NCBI GenBank assembly: GCA_009784725.1
Contig: WQXS01000016.1
Span: 1 to 43,707, forward strand
Length of the DNA stretch: 43,707 nucleotides
Origin: Oscillospiraceae bacterium
GTDB lineage: Bacteria; Bacillota; Clostridia; Oscillospirales; Oscillospiraceae
Direction: 5' to 3'
Each line of letters begins with the position of its first letter. The first letter of the stretch is position 1. The notes beneath the pieces were generated by a model. The model was not told the origin of the DNA. It saw only the letters and a program-made list of their open reading frames with translations, and searched no databases. This document shows, one piece after another, positions 1 through 9,125 of this stretch. Position numbers and translations under genes: made by a program.

Positions 1-1
1 C

Positions 2-637
2 ATCCGCTCTGTTGAACCGTTTAAGAATGTTGTTGTTGCAGGCTGCGGGGTCTGTGTTACCGTCTGCATGTCGGGTGGTGAAAAAGAAGCAATGCAGATT
101 ACAAATCTTCTAAAGCTCTCCGCAAAGGAAAATAACCGGGATATGACCGTGACAACCACAACGCCGTTTCGGCAATGTGATACGGAATTTTTGGATGAAT
201 GTGAAAATCAACTCAAAGATGCCGACTGCATTTTATCTATGGCTTGCGGTGCAGGCGTTCAGTTTATGGCTGAAAAGTTCCCCGACAAAGTTGTTTTACC
301 GGGGCTTAATACACTATTCATCGGTGTAAACAGAGACCTTGGCTACTGGACGGAAATGTGCCAGGGCTGCGGGAGCTGCGTTCTCGAAAAAACAGGCGGA
401 GTCTGCCCTGTTGCAAGATGCTCAAAAAGCCACTTCAACGGGCCCTGCGGCGGTTCGGGTGACGGCAAATGTGAAATCGACAAGGAAACAGAGTGCGGCT
501 GGCAGTTAATTTATGAACGCATGAAACGCCTGGACCGTCTCGATAAACTTACCGAGCTTGAGGATGTCAGGGACTGGTCAACAAGCCGTGACGGCGGCCC
601 GCGCCATGTACGCCGTGATGATGTAACGGTGACATAG
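2..637 (+). CDS. metV: MetV, methylene-THF reductase partner subunit (5' end outside window)
   Basis: The frame is open from base 2 and ends with TAG at 635-637; the true start lies before the window. The visible part begins with a Cys-rich glycine motif (AGCGVCVTVC) followed by GGEKEA, then a second cluster, CQGCGSC...GGVCPVARC...NGPCGG...GKCEI. This is the pattern of MetV, the small Cys-rich protein that binds metal or Fe-S and pairs with MetF in acetogen-type methylene-tetrahydrofolate reductases. It would act in the cytoplasm, passing electrons to MetF. The metF gene follows after 47 bases, in the usual order. A methylene-THF reductase C-terminal-domain annotation would be equivalent. The identification is firm; the N-terminus is simply not in view. 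Confidence 0.88.
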   Translation: MRSVEPFKNVVVAGCGVCVTVCMSGGEKEAMQITNLLKLSAKENNRDMTVTTTTPFRQCDTEFLDECENQLKDADCILSMACGAGVQFMAEKFPDKVVLPGLNTLFIGVNRDLGYWTEMCQGCGSCVLEKTGGVCPVARCSKSHFNGPCGGSGDGKCEIDKETECGWQLIYERMKRLDRLDKLTELEDVRDWSTSRDGGPRHVRRDDVTVT

Positions 638-684
638 AAGCAGGGGGACAAAATTGCAATAATCTAAGCCGGAGGAACATATCA

Positions 685-1602
685 TTGTCAGATAATAAAT
701 CAAATTTACAAAAAATACTTGAAGCGGGACATTTTTCGGTGACCTCGGAGATTGGTCCGCCGATGAGTGCAAATGCCGATTTTGTCCGTGAGCAGGCACA
801 TGATATAACGGGTCTTGTCGATGCTGCCAATGTTACCGACTGCCAGGCAGCGGTAGTCCGTATGTCAAGTGTCGCCGCTTCTGTCTTAGCATTACAAGAA
901 GGTGTCGAGCCGATTTTGCAAATGACCTGCCGTGACAGAAACCGCATTGCAATCCAAAGCGATTTGCTCGGAGCATCGGCACTTGGAATCAAAAACCTGC
1001 TCATCCTCTCGGGCGACCATCAAAGCGTCGGCAATCATCCGCAGTCGAAAAATGTCTTTGATGTTGATTCTATACAACTCCTTAAAGCAATGAACGACCA
1101 TATGGAAAATGGTGTTTTTATCGGCGGTTCTGTAAGTAAAGTTCCTGCGCAGTTTTTCCTCGGCTCTACAACAAATCCGTTTGCCGATCCCGAGGAAATG
1201 CAGCTTATCCGCCTTGAAAAAAAGATAAATGCAGGTGCAAAATTCATTCAAACCCAGGCAATCTATAATATCGAAAGATTTAATACATGGATGGAAAAAG
1301 TCCGTGAACGGGGTTTACATGAACGAACATATATTCTCGCCGGAATTGTTGTAAACAAGAGCCAAAAATCAATAGAAATAACGGCAACAGTCCCCGGAAT
1401 GGATATCCCCGAAGTTTTGCTCGAAAGAATGAGAAACACAGAGAACAAACAAGCCGAAGGCCTTGCAATCGCATTGGAGCTGATAAAAGACATACGCAAA
1501 ATCGAAGGAATAAAAGGCCTGCATATAATGGCAATCGGCTGGGACGAAATCGTCCCGGTATTACTGGAAAAAGCCGGATTTTTACCAAGACCGGTTTTAT
1601 AA
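685..1602 (+). CDS. metF: Methylenetetrahydrofolate reductase MetF
   Basis: A 305-residue protein of normal MetF length. It reduces 5,10-methylene-THF to 5-methyl-THF with a bound flavin in the methyl branch of one-carbon metabolism. Visible family signatures are TSEIGPP near residue 20 (the Glu is the expected catalytic acid), NVTDCQAAVVRMSS, QMTCRDRNRIA, LLILSGDH and the AKFIQTQAIYN strand. The start is TTG at 685, chosen because GGAGG at 671-675 is 9 bases upstream and no nearer ATG fits. It sits between metV and the hdrC-like gene, so electrons probably come from the Hdr/MetV proteins rather than directly from NADH. That last point is inference from context. The long reading frames on the opposite strand here are judged to be shadows. 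Confidence 0.95.
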   Translation: MSDNKSNLQKILEAGHFSVTSEIGPPMSANADFVREQAHDITGLVDAANVTDCQAAVVRMSSVAASVLALQEGVEPILQMTCRDRNRIAIQSDLLGASALGIKNLLILSGDHQSVGNHPQSKNVFDVDSIQLLKAMNDHMENGVFIGGSVSKVPAQFFLGSTTNPFADPEEMQLIRLEKKINAGAKFIQTQAIYNIERFNTWMEKVRERGLHERTYILAGIVVNKSQKSIEITATVPGMDIPEVLLERMRNTENKQAEGLAIALELIKDIRKIEGIKGLHIMAIGWDEIVPVLLEKAGFLPRPVL

Positions 1603-1614
1603 ATCACAAATAAT

Positions 1615-1632
1615 AATGCAGAATGCAGAGAT
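1615..1632 (+). repeat. Short repeat shared with 29784-29801
   Basis: An 18-base sequence, AATGCAGAATGCAGAGAT, in the metF-hdrC gap. The identical 18 bases occur at 29784-29801 between two transporter genes. It contains a tandem AATGCAG. Both copies are intergenic. It may be one unit of a dispersed low-complexity repeat; function unknown. Confidence 0.55.
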
Positions 1633-1671
1633 TGCAAGGCTTGAACAGTGTGCATTGGAGGCAGTATATTT

Positions 1672-2061
1672 ATGACAGATGATAATTTTAAGAAAAAAGT
1701 TGCGGCTCAGCCAGGCGGTGAGCATGTGCTTGATTGTTTTTTGTGCGGGACATGCACTGCAGGATGTCCGATCAGCGAAATTGACGAAGACTTTAATCCC
1801 CGTAAAATAATGCGGCAGATTTTGAACGGTTCAAAGGATGAGACGCTTTCCGGCGGTGAAATCTGGAAGTGTTATCAATGCCATACCTGTGTTGCACATT
1901 GCCCGCAGGACGTGAGGTTTGCCGATATTGTCCGTGCCTTGAGAGAGCTTGCTGTTTCAGAAGGTTTTTGCGACAGCGTTCTTGTTAATAAAATTAAAGA
2001 AATCGACATCGAAACACGCAAGCAAAGGTTGGAATCAGTAAAAATTTTGTTTAGTAAATAG
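1672..2061 (+). CDS. HdrC-like 4Fe-4S protein
   Basis: A 129-residue cytoplasmic iron-sulfur protein with two ferredoxin-type motifs, CFLCGTCTAGCP and CYQCHTCVAHCP, each able to carry a [4Fe-4S] cluster. The spacing, the NPRKIMRQI helix between them and the RFADIVRALRE tail match HdrC of heterodisulfide-reductase-like complexes, which wires HdrA to HdrB. The start ATG at 1672 is preferred over an in-frame GTG at 1648, because GGAGG at 1657-1661 lies 10 bases before the ATG. The giant hdrA-like gene follows after 15 bases, so the two are surely co-transcribed. No HdrB partner is visible in the window. The C-terminus (about 40 residues, basic) has no recognised motif. Confidence 0.85.
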   Translation: MTDDNFKKKVAAQPGGEHVLDCFLCGTCTAGCPISEIDEDFNPRKIMRQILNGSKDETLSGGEIWKCYQCHTCVAHCPQDVRFADIVRALRELAVSEGFCDSVLVNKIKEIDIETRKQRLESVKILFSK

Positions 2062-2076
2062 TTTTGGGGAGAGCAG

Positions 2077-5000
2077 ATGAAAAAACCTGTAATGGTTGTC
2101 GGAGGAGGAATAGCGGGGATTGAAGCGTCATCGAATTTGGCGCAGATGGGTATTCCCGTGTTTCTTGTCGAAAACTCCCCGAGTATCGGCGGTCGGATGG
2201 GGCAGCTTGACAAGACATTCCCGACAAACGACTGCTCTGCTTGTATTCTTGCGCCGAAAGTTACCGATTGCTTTAATCATCCCTTGGTAAAAACCTTAAC
2301 AATGAGCGATTTACTTGATATCAAAGGCGATGCTCCGGATTTTACCGCTGTTGTAAAACGCCGTGCAAGGTATATTGATGAAGACACCTGTAAGGGTTGC
2401 AGTGACTGCGTGGATGTCTGTCCTGTCACGGTGAAAAGTGAATACGACATGGGTCTCGGCAGCCGAAAAGCGATATATAAACCTTTTGCACAAGCGGTTC
2501 CGAATAAAACAGTCATTGACAAAAAAGGCACATCCCCCTGCAAGTATAACTGCCCCGCAAAGCTTGACGCTCACGGATACGTTACTCTTACAGGCGAAGG
2601 ACGATACGAGGAAGCCCTCAAGGTCGTAAGGCGCACAACTCCGTTTGCGGGAGTGCTCGGAAGAGTATGCCTGCACCCATGCGAAGAAAACTGCACAAGG
2701 CAATATGTTGAAGAGCCCGTATCAATTGCCGCCCTAAAGCGTTTTATCGCCGATTTTGAGCTTAGCAAAGGTGATAAACCCTCGACATCATTGCCTGAAA
2801 ATATTAATATAAAAAATGATAAAATCGCTATTATCGGTGCAGGGCCTGCGGGGCTTAACTGTGCTTATCAGCTTTTACTGCAAGGTTATAAACCGGTAAT
2901 TTTTGAAGCGTTGCCTGTTGCGGGTGGGATGCTTAAGGTTGGAATTCCTGATTACCGTCTTGATAAGAATATTCTTCAAGGTGAAATTGATATAGTCACG
3001 GGACTTGGAGCAGAAATTAAATTCAATAAAAAACTTGGGCGTGATTTTACCATCAGCTCTCTAAAAAACGACGGATATAAAGCCATATTTATTGCAATCG
3101 GTGCTCATAAGGATGTTAGGCTTGGAATCCCCGGGGAAGATAACACTAATGTGCTTTCAAGCGTTGATTTTCTGCGTGATTTAAACCTTGACAATAAGCC
3201 TGTTACTGGGGAAAAAGTCATTATTATCGGCGGTGGAAATGTTGCAATGGATGCGGCCCGCAGTGCAAGGCGGCTTGGTTCGGAAGTAACAATCCTCTAC
3301 AGGCGTACACGTGCCGAAATGCCTGCAAATGAATGGGAAATCCACCATGCACTCGAAGAAGGCATAACCATATGTGAGCTTACAACTCAAATTGAAGTAA
3401 TTGAAAAAAACAGTATTCTCACAGGCTTGAAGTGCATTAAAAATAAACTTGGCAAAAAAGACAAAAGCGGACGGCGAAGTCCCGTGGCAATAAGCGGTTC
3501 GGAATTTATCCTGCCTGCCGATACAATCATTGTTGCAATCGGTCAAAAAGTGGATGATGATATTCTCGGCAATAGCGGTATAGATAAATTAAACCGCTGG
3601 GGTACTATAGAAATCGACGAGCACAAGGGGACGGTTCTCTTGTGTTCAAATAATGAAACACAAGAGAACCGTCCCCTTGTGCTCGAAGGTGTTTTTGCGG
3701 GCGGAGATGCAACCAGAGGGCCTGCAACTATGATTGAGGCCGTTGCTGACGGGAATAAATCTGCTGTTGCCATACGTAACTATCTTGAAGGTACAAATCT
3801 GCCAATCGAGCCACCTGTCCTGCCGCAAACCCCGATTGAAGAAATTGAAACAGACAGCTTGAAAAAACAAGCAAGAGCAAAAATGCCCTTAATTTCTTTG
3901 GAAGAACGCCTTAGCACGTTTAAAGAGGTTGAAACAGGATACTCCGAAGAAACTGCCAAAGCAGAAGCATTAAGGTGTGCAGGCTGCTCGGTTTGCTGTG
4001 AGTGCAAACTCTGCGAGGAAGCATGTGCATCGGGTGCATTACTCCACCTTCAAACCCCGGAAACATATGAGATACCGCTGAGTGCAGTTGTACTTGCTCC
4101 CGGCTTTGATGTTTCACGCAACATCCCTCCCGAGCTTGGATATAACCGCTTTGCCGATGTTGTTACAAGCCTTGAATATGAGCGGATTTTATCCGCTTCA
4201 GGCCCGTTCGGCGGGCATGTGCAAAGACCCTCAGACGGCAGAGCACCGAAACGCATCGCTTTTATCCAATGCGTCGGTTCGAGAGAGCAAAGGTGTGGCG
4301 GAAGCAACGAATATTGCTCATCGGTTTGCTGTATGTACGCCGTCAAGGAAGCGCAAATAACTAAAGAACACTTGCCGTCTGTTGAAGATATCCATATTTA
4401 TTATATGGACATGAGAGCTTACGGTAAGGATTTTGATAAATATGCTGACTCCGCAAAGACAAAATATGGAATAGATTTCATTCGTAGCCGTGTCGGTGGA
4501 GTTGAAAAGGACGAAACAACAGGTGAATTAATTGTCAGCCATTGCAATGAAAACGGTGATTTTTCAAACCAAAGCTATGATATCGTAGTGCTTTCCGTTG
4601 GCATGGAGCCGTCGGAAGATACGAAAGTAATGCTTAAAAATCTCGGCATTCGCTCAGACCGCTACGGTTTTATATCACCTGATATACTGAGCGCACCCGA
4701 AACCTCCCGCCCCGGTATCCTTGCCTGCGGTGTTGCAGCAGGACCCAAGGACATCCCCGAAACAGTCGTCGAAGCAAGTGCAGCAGCAGCAGGAGCGGCA
4801 AAGGTTGCAAACAGGCATGAGGTTGATTTATACAAGGATTATTCGCAGTTTTTTATAGAAGAACCTGAGGTGCCCGAAAGAGATGTATCAAAGGAACCGC
4901 TCAGAATAGGCGTTTTCGTGTGTCATTGCGGTGTCAACATAGGCGGTTACCTGACGATTACAGAGGTTGTAAAGTATGCAGCCGGCCTGCCGTTTGTTGT

Positions 5001-6660
5001 CTACTCCGATGAATCCCTGTATACATGCTCGGTGGATGCTCAAAAGAATATAAGCGAAATGATTATAGAGCACAGGCTCAATCGTGTTGTTGTAGCCTCA
5101 TGCACTCCGAGAACCCATGAGCCGCTATTCCAAAATGTTTTGAAAAAATCCGGTTTAAACCCATACCTGTTCACCATGGCAAACATACGGGACCAGTGTT
5201 CCTGGGTACACATGGACGACATGCCCGCAGCAACGGAAAAAGCAAAAGAGCTTGTTTCAATGGCAGTCGCAAAGGTTACTCTTGCAAAACAGCTTAAACG
5301 TAAGAAAATTCATGTCGACAAAGCCGCTCTTGTTATAGGCGGAGGAATGTCAGGGCTCTCTGCCGCAACGGAATTGTCGAGTATGGGCTATCATGTATAT
5401 GTTGTCGAGCGAAGCGATAAACTCGGCGGCAACGCTATGCGCCTTGACAAAGACACATACGGCAGAGATATTATCGGATATTTGCATAATACAATAAATA
5501 ACGCAAATAACGACGATAATATAAGCATACTGCTTAACTCGGATATAACCGAAATCGACGGTTACGTCGGTAACTTTAACACAAAAGTCTCAACCCCCGA
5601 CGGAATTAAGGAATTCACCCACGGCGTAGTTATAGTTGCCACCGGCGCAAATCCGCATATCACCGACAGATTTTTATATGGTAATAATAAAAATGTAATG
5701 ACCCACCTTGAGCTGGAGCATATTCTAAGACAAGGGGACGGTTCTTCTGTCTTGAATGCCGAGGGAATTCCGGCAACTGACACGGAACTGACTGAGGCAT
5801 TCAAGACAGAAGAACCGTCCCCTTGTCTTTCCAACATTGTTTTAATTCAATGTGTTGATTCCCGTGACGCTACTCACCCCTATTGCTCGAGAGTCTGTTG
5901 CAATCAAGCTATCCGCAATGCATTAAAACTAAAGAAGATTAACCCCGATTGCAATGTAACAATTATGTACCGTGAAATACGAAGCTACGGAACAAACGAA
6001 AAATTCTACACTGAAGCCCGCAGAAAGGGTGTTGAATTTGTAAGATTTAATGATGACGACTACCCGGTTGTTACAGAAGAAAACGGGTGCTTAAAAGTTA
6101 CTGTAAACGACCCGCTGCTCGGAAAACCGATTGAATATCCTGCCGATATTGTATCACTTGCTAGCGCTATTTCACCGGATACAGCAGAAAATATGCGTAT
6201 AGCTCAAATGCTGAAGATTCCGCTTAACGCAGAAGGATTTTTCCTTGAGGCACATGTTAAGCTCCGCCCAGTAGACTTTGCTACCGAAGGTGTATATATC
6301 GCAGGTCTTGCACATACTCCGAAATCCCTGCAGGAATGTATGGTACAAGGAAAAGCGGCCGCAGGCAGAGCCGCAACCGTTTTAGCAAAGGATATGCTGG
6401 AAACCGAAGGTACAATAGCCTGTGTTGATACAGAGCTCTGCACAGCTTGCGGTGCATGCGAAAATGTATGTGCATATAAAGCAATCGAGGTTCAGGATAT
6501 CGAGTGGCGCAGACAAACAATAAGAAAAGCAACCGTTAATGATGTTCTCTGCAAAGGCTGCGGCACCTGCTCCGCCACCTGCCGCTGCGGCGCTATCGAC
6601 ATCGCCGGCTTCACCGACGAACAGATAATCAACGAAATCGAATACCTGCTCCGAAGTTAA
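2077..6660 (+). CDS. HdrA-GltD/NfnB-HdrA tandem fusion flavoprotein (1527 residues)
   Basis: Several electron-bifurcation-type modules in one chain. Residues 1-140: HdrA N-terminus with FAD loop G9-x-G11-x-x-G14 and [4Fe-4S] motif C105/C108/C111/C115. Residues ~150-625: an inserted GltD/NfnB module with Fe-S Cys (155, 159, 198, 202, 206), FAD loop GAGPAG 254-259, NAD(P)H loop GGGNVAMDAA from 385, and GVFAGGDATRGPA just after 538. Residues ~640-930: the rest of the first HdrA (ALRCAGCSVCCECKLC, IQCVGSREQRC). Residues ~945-1440: a second HdrA (VCHCGVNIGG, VIGGGMSGLSA, IQCVDSRDA). Residues 1455-1504: two [4Fe-4S] motifs. Ordinary HdrA is roughly 650 residues. Likely role: a flavin hub moving electrons between NAD(P)H, ferredoxin and MetVF, as inferred from neighbours. 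Two palindromic elements are translated within it (residues ~514-537 and 1217-1251). Confidence 0.9.
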   Translation: MKKPVMVVGGGIAGIEASSNLAQMGIPVFLVENSPSIGGRMGQLDKTFPTNDCSACILAPKVTDCFNHPLVKTLTMSDLLDIKGDAPDFTAVVKRRARYIDEDTCKGCSDCVDVCPVTVKSEYDMGLGSRKAIYKPFAQAVPNKTVIDKKGTSPCKYNCPAKLDAHGYVTLTGEGRYEEALKVVRRTTPFAGVLGRVCLHPCEENCTRQYVEEPVSIAALKRFIADFELSKGDKPSTSLPENINIKNDKIAIIGAGPAGLNCAYQLLLQGYKPVIFEALPVAGGMLKVGIPDYRLDKNILQGEIDIVTGLGAEIKFNKKLGRDFTISSLKNDGYKAIFIAIGAHKDVRLGIPGEDNTNVLSSVDFLRDLNLDNKPVTGEKVIIIGGGNVAMDAARSARRLGSEVTILYRRTRAEMPANEWEIHHALEEGITICELTTQIEVIEKNSILTGLKCIKNKLGKKDKSGRRSPVAISGSEFILPADTIIVAIGQKVDDDILGNSGIDKLNRWGTIEIDEHKGTVLLCSNNETQENRPLVLEGVFAGGDATRGPATMIEAVADGNKSAVAIRNYLEGTNLPIEPPVLPQTPIEEIETDSLKKQARAKMPLISLEERLSTFKEVETGYSEETAKAEALRCAGCSVCCECKLCEEACASGALLHLQTPETYEIPLSAVVLAPGFDVSRNIPPELGYNRFADVVTSLEYERILSASGPFGGHVQRPSDGRAPKRIAFIQCVGSREQRCGGSNEYCSSVCCMYAVKEAQITKEHLPSVEDIHIYYMDMRAYGKDFDKYADSAKTKYGIDFIRSRVGGVEKDETTGELIVSHCNENGDFSNQSYDIVVLSVGMEPSEDTKVMLKNLGIRSDRYGFISPDILSAPETSRPGILACGVAAGPKDIPETVVEASAAAAGAAKVANRHEVDLYKDYSQFFIEEPEVPERDVSKEPLRIGVFVCHCGVNIGGYLTITEVVKYAAGLPFVVYSDESLYTCSVDAQKNISEMIIEHRLNRVVVASCTPRTHEPLFQNVLKKSGLNPYLFTMANIRDQCSWVHMDDMPAATEKAKELVSMAVAKVTLAKQLKRKKIHVDKAALVIGGGMSGLSAATELSSMGYHVYVVERSDKLGGNAMRLDKDTYGRDIIGYLHNTINNANNDDNISILLNSDITEIDGYVGNFNTKVSTPDGIKEFTHGVVIVATGANPHITDRFLYGNNKNVMTHLELEHILRQGDGSSVLNAEGIPATDTELTEAFKTEEPSPCLSNIVLIQCVDSRDATHPYCSRVCCNQAIRNALKLKKINPDCNVTIMYREIRSYGTNEKFYTEARRKGVEFVRFNDDDYPVVTEENGCLKVTVNDPLLGKPIEYPADIVSLASAISPDTAENMRIAQMLKIPLNAEGFFLEAHVKLRPVDFATEGVYIAGLAHTPKSLQECMVQGKAAAGRAATVLAKDMLETEGTIACVDTELCTACGACENVCAYKAIEVQDIEWRRQTIRKATVNDVLCKGCGTCSATCRCGAIDIAGFTDEQIINEIEYLLRS
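3618..3685 (+). repeat. Palindromic element PE-1, in frame inside the HdrA fusion gene
   Basis: Two 29-base arms (3618-3646 and 3657-3685) are perfect reverse complements around a 10-base loop. Each arm holds the unit CACAAG-GGGACGGTTCT-CTTGTG, itself a small hairpin, so the element is two inverted units. It is read through in frame as HKGTVLLC...ENRPLVL (residues ~514-537), placed just before the conserved GVFAGGD flavin motif of the GltD module. The frame used here differs from that used in PE-2 and PE-5. Confidence 0.93.
5727..5829 (+). repeat. Palindromic element PE-2, in frame inside the HdrA fusion gene
   Basis: Perfect 34-base inverted arms at 5727-5760 and 5796-5829 with a 35-base centre that includes GAATTCCGG and CGGAACTG. 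The units have the same GGGGACGGTTCT core as PE-1, but the flanking arm is AAGACA/TGTCTT rather than CACAAG/CTTGTG. Translated as RQGDGSSVL...FKTEEPSPCLS, residues 1217-1251, between LEHIL and the conserved IQCVDSR motif of the second HdrA. Ends and centre are closely related to PE-5. Confidence 0.93.
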
Positions 6661-6704
6661 ATAAAGTACCGCAATGGTACTGTCAAATAAACTATGAAAA
6701 AGCT

Positions 6705-6765
6705 TGTCATTCTGAGTGAAACGAAGAATCTTACGCATAAGACCCTTCAATGCTTCAGGGTGACA
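6705..6765 (+). repeat. Second-family palindromic repeat in the hdrA-lipoprotein gap
   Basis: TGTCATTCTGAG at 6705-6716 is mirrored imperfectly by CTTCAGGGTGACA at 6753-6765, with GAAGAATCTT between. Related sequence appears at 15209-15272 and, decayed, at 15673-15734. The rest of the 127-base gap holds a weak 6-bp hairpin (AGTACC/GGTACT, 6665-6681) that may end the upstream operon but has no T-run. Confidence 0.65.
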
Positions 6766-6787
6766 TATAGAAAGGAAAGTAACAACA

Positions 6788-9088
6788 ATGAAAAAGATTG
6801 CAGCATTAGTTATTGCATTTATATTGATGGTTTCATTACTTTCCGCATGTGTCCATGATTCCGCGGATGACAGTAAACCCGATGATACCGCTAATGTAAC
6901 CGCTCCGGGGCCGGTTGATTATCTTTCTGCAGACTATGTATACACATCGGAAGTGATACCTTTTCAACTGCTGCCCGACGGAAAAACATACATCGATAAT
7001 ATAGTGCTTGCAGGCAATGTTGTTTATTTTACCGCAAGAAATATAGATGAAAATGCTGATGATAAAACAAGCGCTCTTTTTGCCATGGATATTGATGGCT
7101 CAAATTTTAAGGAACTCCCGAATTACAAACCGGGGTCATTCCCGGCAGATATAACAAACGCAATAGTTTATATAAGCAGCATGCATGTTGATAACGAGGG
7201 TAACCTTTGGGTTGCTGAAACACGGAGTATTGACGGTTCCGATATGCCCGACGGATTTGGAACAAATCTCATACGTAAACTCGATAATACCGGAGATGAA
7301 ACAGCTGCGTTCGATGTAAGCGATTTGCCTGCAGATGAAGATTATATATATGTGTATGCACTCAACACAGACGACGAAGAGAATATTTATGCCGCATCAT
7401 TTTCAACCATTTATGTTCTCAATAATCAGGGCAGCTTGCTTTTTACTCTTGATTTCCCGGACTTTTTCAAATCATTTGTAAGTTTGTCCGATGGGCGTGT
7501 GGCATATGTTGAGCAGCAGTCCGGCGGGGAGCTGAGCCTTTATTTGAAAGTCGTCGATGTCGAGAGCAAAGCATGGGGAGAAACTATTGGTCTGCCTTCA
7601 AATGTTTGGAGGTCAAGCGGTATTTTCCCCGGGAATAATGACTATCTTTATTTATTTAATGATAACAATTTCTTAAATGGTGTCAGCATTGAAACAGGTA
7701 ATCAGGTACAAGTATTTAACTGGGCAGGTAACAACCTGTCATCTGATGATATAACCGGTATCACACTTTTGCCTGACAGACGCATTGCAGCTGCAAGGCT
7801 GCCTTTAAGTGCAGGCGGTAACATATCATTAACTGAACTGGTTCTGCTCACACCGGTTCCCGCTCTGGAGCTTCCCGACAGAATAATTTTGAAATTAGCT
7901 ACATTTTGGTTTGGGAGTGACCTGAGGCATGTTGTCGAGCAATTTAACAGAAAAAGTACAACACACAGAATAGATGTTATTGATTATTCAACCTTTAACA
8001 GCGATGAAGACTGGCGGCTTGGTCTTCTCAGGTTAAATACGGAAATGATAACCGGCAACAGACCGGATATTCTTGATATTAGGTTTATGCCGATACAAAA
8101 CTATGCTTCCAAGGGGTTGCTTGTCGACTTATATCCGTTTCTTGACGCAGACCCGGAGCTCAGCCGTGATGATTTGCTTGAAAATCTTCTTATTGCATCT
8201 GAAATTGACGGTTCTTTATACCGTCTAATCCCCGCTTTTGAGCTAATCACAATGTTTGGAAACCCCGGTATACTCGGTGATTACCCCGGTTGGACCGTTG
8301 AAGAGTTTCTCGATGTGATTTTAGATAACCCGCAAGCTGAAAGACCCATAGGTAATAACGGTACAAAAATGGCATTATTATCTTTTCTTATTCTTAATAA
8401 TATGGATGAATATATCGACATCCAATCGGGAACTGCTTTTTTTGATAATGATGATTTTATAGAATTACTTGAAGTTGCAAACACATTTCCTGCCGAAATT
8501 GATTATAATATCAGCAAGTTTCATGCAGTTCCGGATGGCAGGCAGATAATGGACGCCGGCAGAATCGGATTACTTGATTTTCAGATTAATCGTGTTCTTT
8601 TCGGAGGTGAGCTTATATTAAAAGGATTTCCCACAAAAGAGAGAGACGGCAATGTACTTAGTCCCTATACAAATTTAGCGATTACCATCAGTTGTGAAGA
8701 GCCGGATGTTGCATGGGAATTTATCCGAATGTACCTTCAAGAAGACATTCAACGTGATATAATCCCCAATTGGTTGTTTCCAATGAGCAAGTATATATTT
8801 GAAGAAGTGATTACTAAAAAAATACCTATTGGAGGCGGAGTAGGAGCAAGTGACGGTATCGGAGAGCTTCACCTTAAAGCAGAGGAAATGAACCTGACAG
8901 ATGATGAAATAGATTATCTGAGAAGTATCATATTAAACTCTACCCGCATTGTAAACGACGACAGGACAATATTGGATATGGTGCAGGAAGGAGCATCAGA
9001 TTTCTTCAACGGGCGAAATACCGCAGCAGACGCCGCCAGAATCATCCAAAACCGCGTCACAATCTACCTTTCCGAACAAGCAGGGTAA
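6788..9088 (+). CDS. Lipoprotein: beta-propeller-like domain plus family-1 solute-binding domain
   Basis: A 766-residue protein exported as a lipoprotein: basic start, hydrophobic helix and lipobox LLSAC (Cys 21). Residues ~50-360 carry repeated strand blocks such as LWVAETRSID, IYAASFSTIYVLN and FTLDFPDFF, which suggest a beta-propeller of the kind found in sensor proteins. From ~365 the protein looks like an extracellular solute-binding protein (ATFWFGSDLRHVVEQFN, ITGNRPDILDI, GLLVDLYPFLD, and late AWEFIRMYL). Plain sugar-binding proteins are about 400-580 residues, so the N-terminal half is an addition. No permease gene is adjacent. It may bind a substrate for a distant transporter or act as a surface sensor. 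AAAGGA lies upstream of ATG 6788. Its place between two redox gene blocks has no clear meaning. The fold calls rest on pattern only. Confidence 0.75.
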   Translation: MKKIAALVIAFILMVSLLSACVHDSADDSKPDDTANVTAPGPVDYLSADYVYTSEVIPFQLLPDGKTYIDNIVLAGNVVYFTARNIDENADDKTSALFAMDIDGSNFKELPNYKPGSFPADITNAIVYISSMHVDNEGNLWVAETRSIDGSDMPDGFGTNLIRKLDNTGDETAAFDVSDLPADEDYIYVYALNTDDEENIYAASFSTIYVLNNQGSLLFTLDFPDFFKSFVSLSDGRVAYVEQQSGGELSLYLKVVDVESKAWGETIGLPSNVWRSSGIFPGNNDYLYLFNDNNFLNGVSIETGNQVQVFNWAGNNLSSDDITGITLLPDRRIAAARLPLSAGGNISLTELVLLTPVPALELPDRIILKLATFWFGSDLRHVVEQFNRKSTTHRIDVIDYSTFNSDEDWRLGLLRLNTEMITGNRPDILDIRFMPIQNYASKGLLVDLYPFLDADPELSRDDLLENLLIASEIDGSLYRLIPAFELITMFGNPGILGDYPGWTVEEFLDVILDNPQAERPIGNNGTKMALLSFLILNNMDEYIDIQSGTAFFDNDDFIELLEVANTFPAEIDYNISKFHAVPDGRQIMDAGRIGLLDFQINRVLFGGELILKGFPTKERDGNVLSPYTNLAITISCEEPDVAWEFIRMYLQEDIQRDIIPNWLFPMSKYIFEEVITKKIPIGGGVGASDGIGELHLKAEEMNLTDDEIDYLRSIILNSTRIVNDDRTILDMVQEGASDFFNGRNTAADAARIIQNRVTIYLSEQAG

Positions 9089-9125
9089 TTGTACTAATGC
9101 GTATTAGCGGATAGGTAATATTGCT

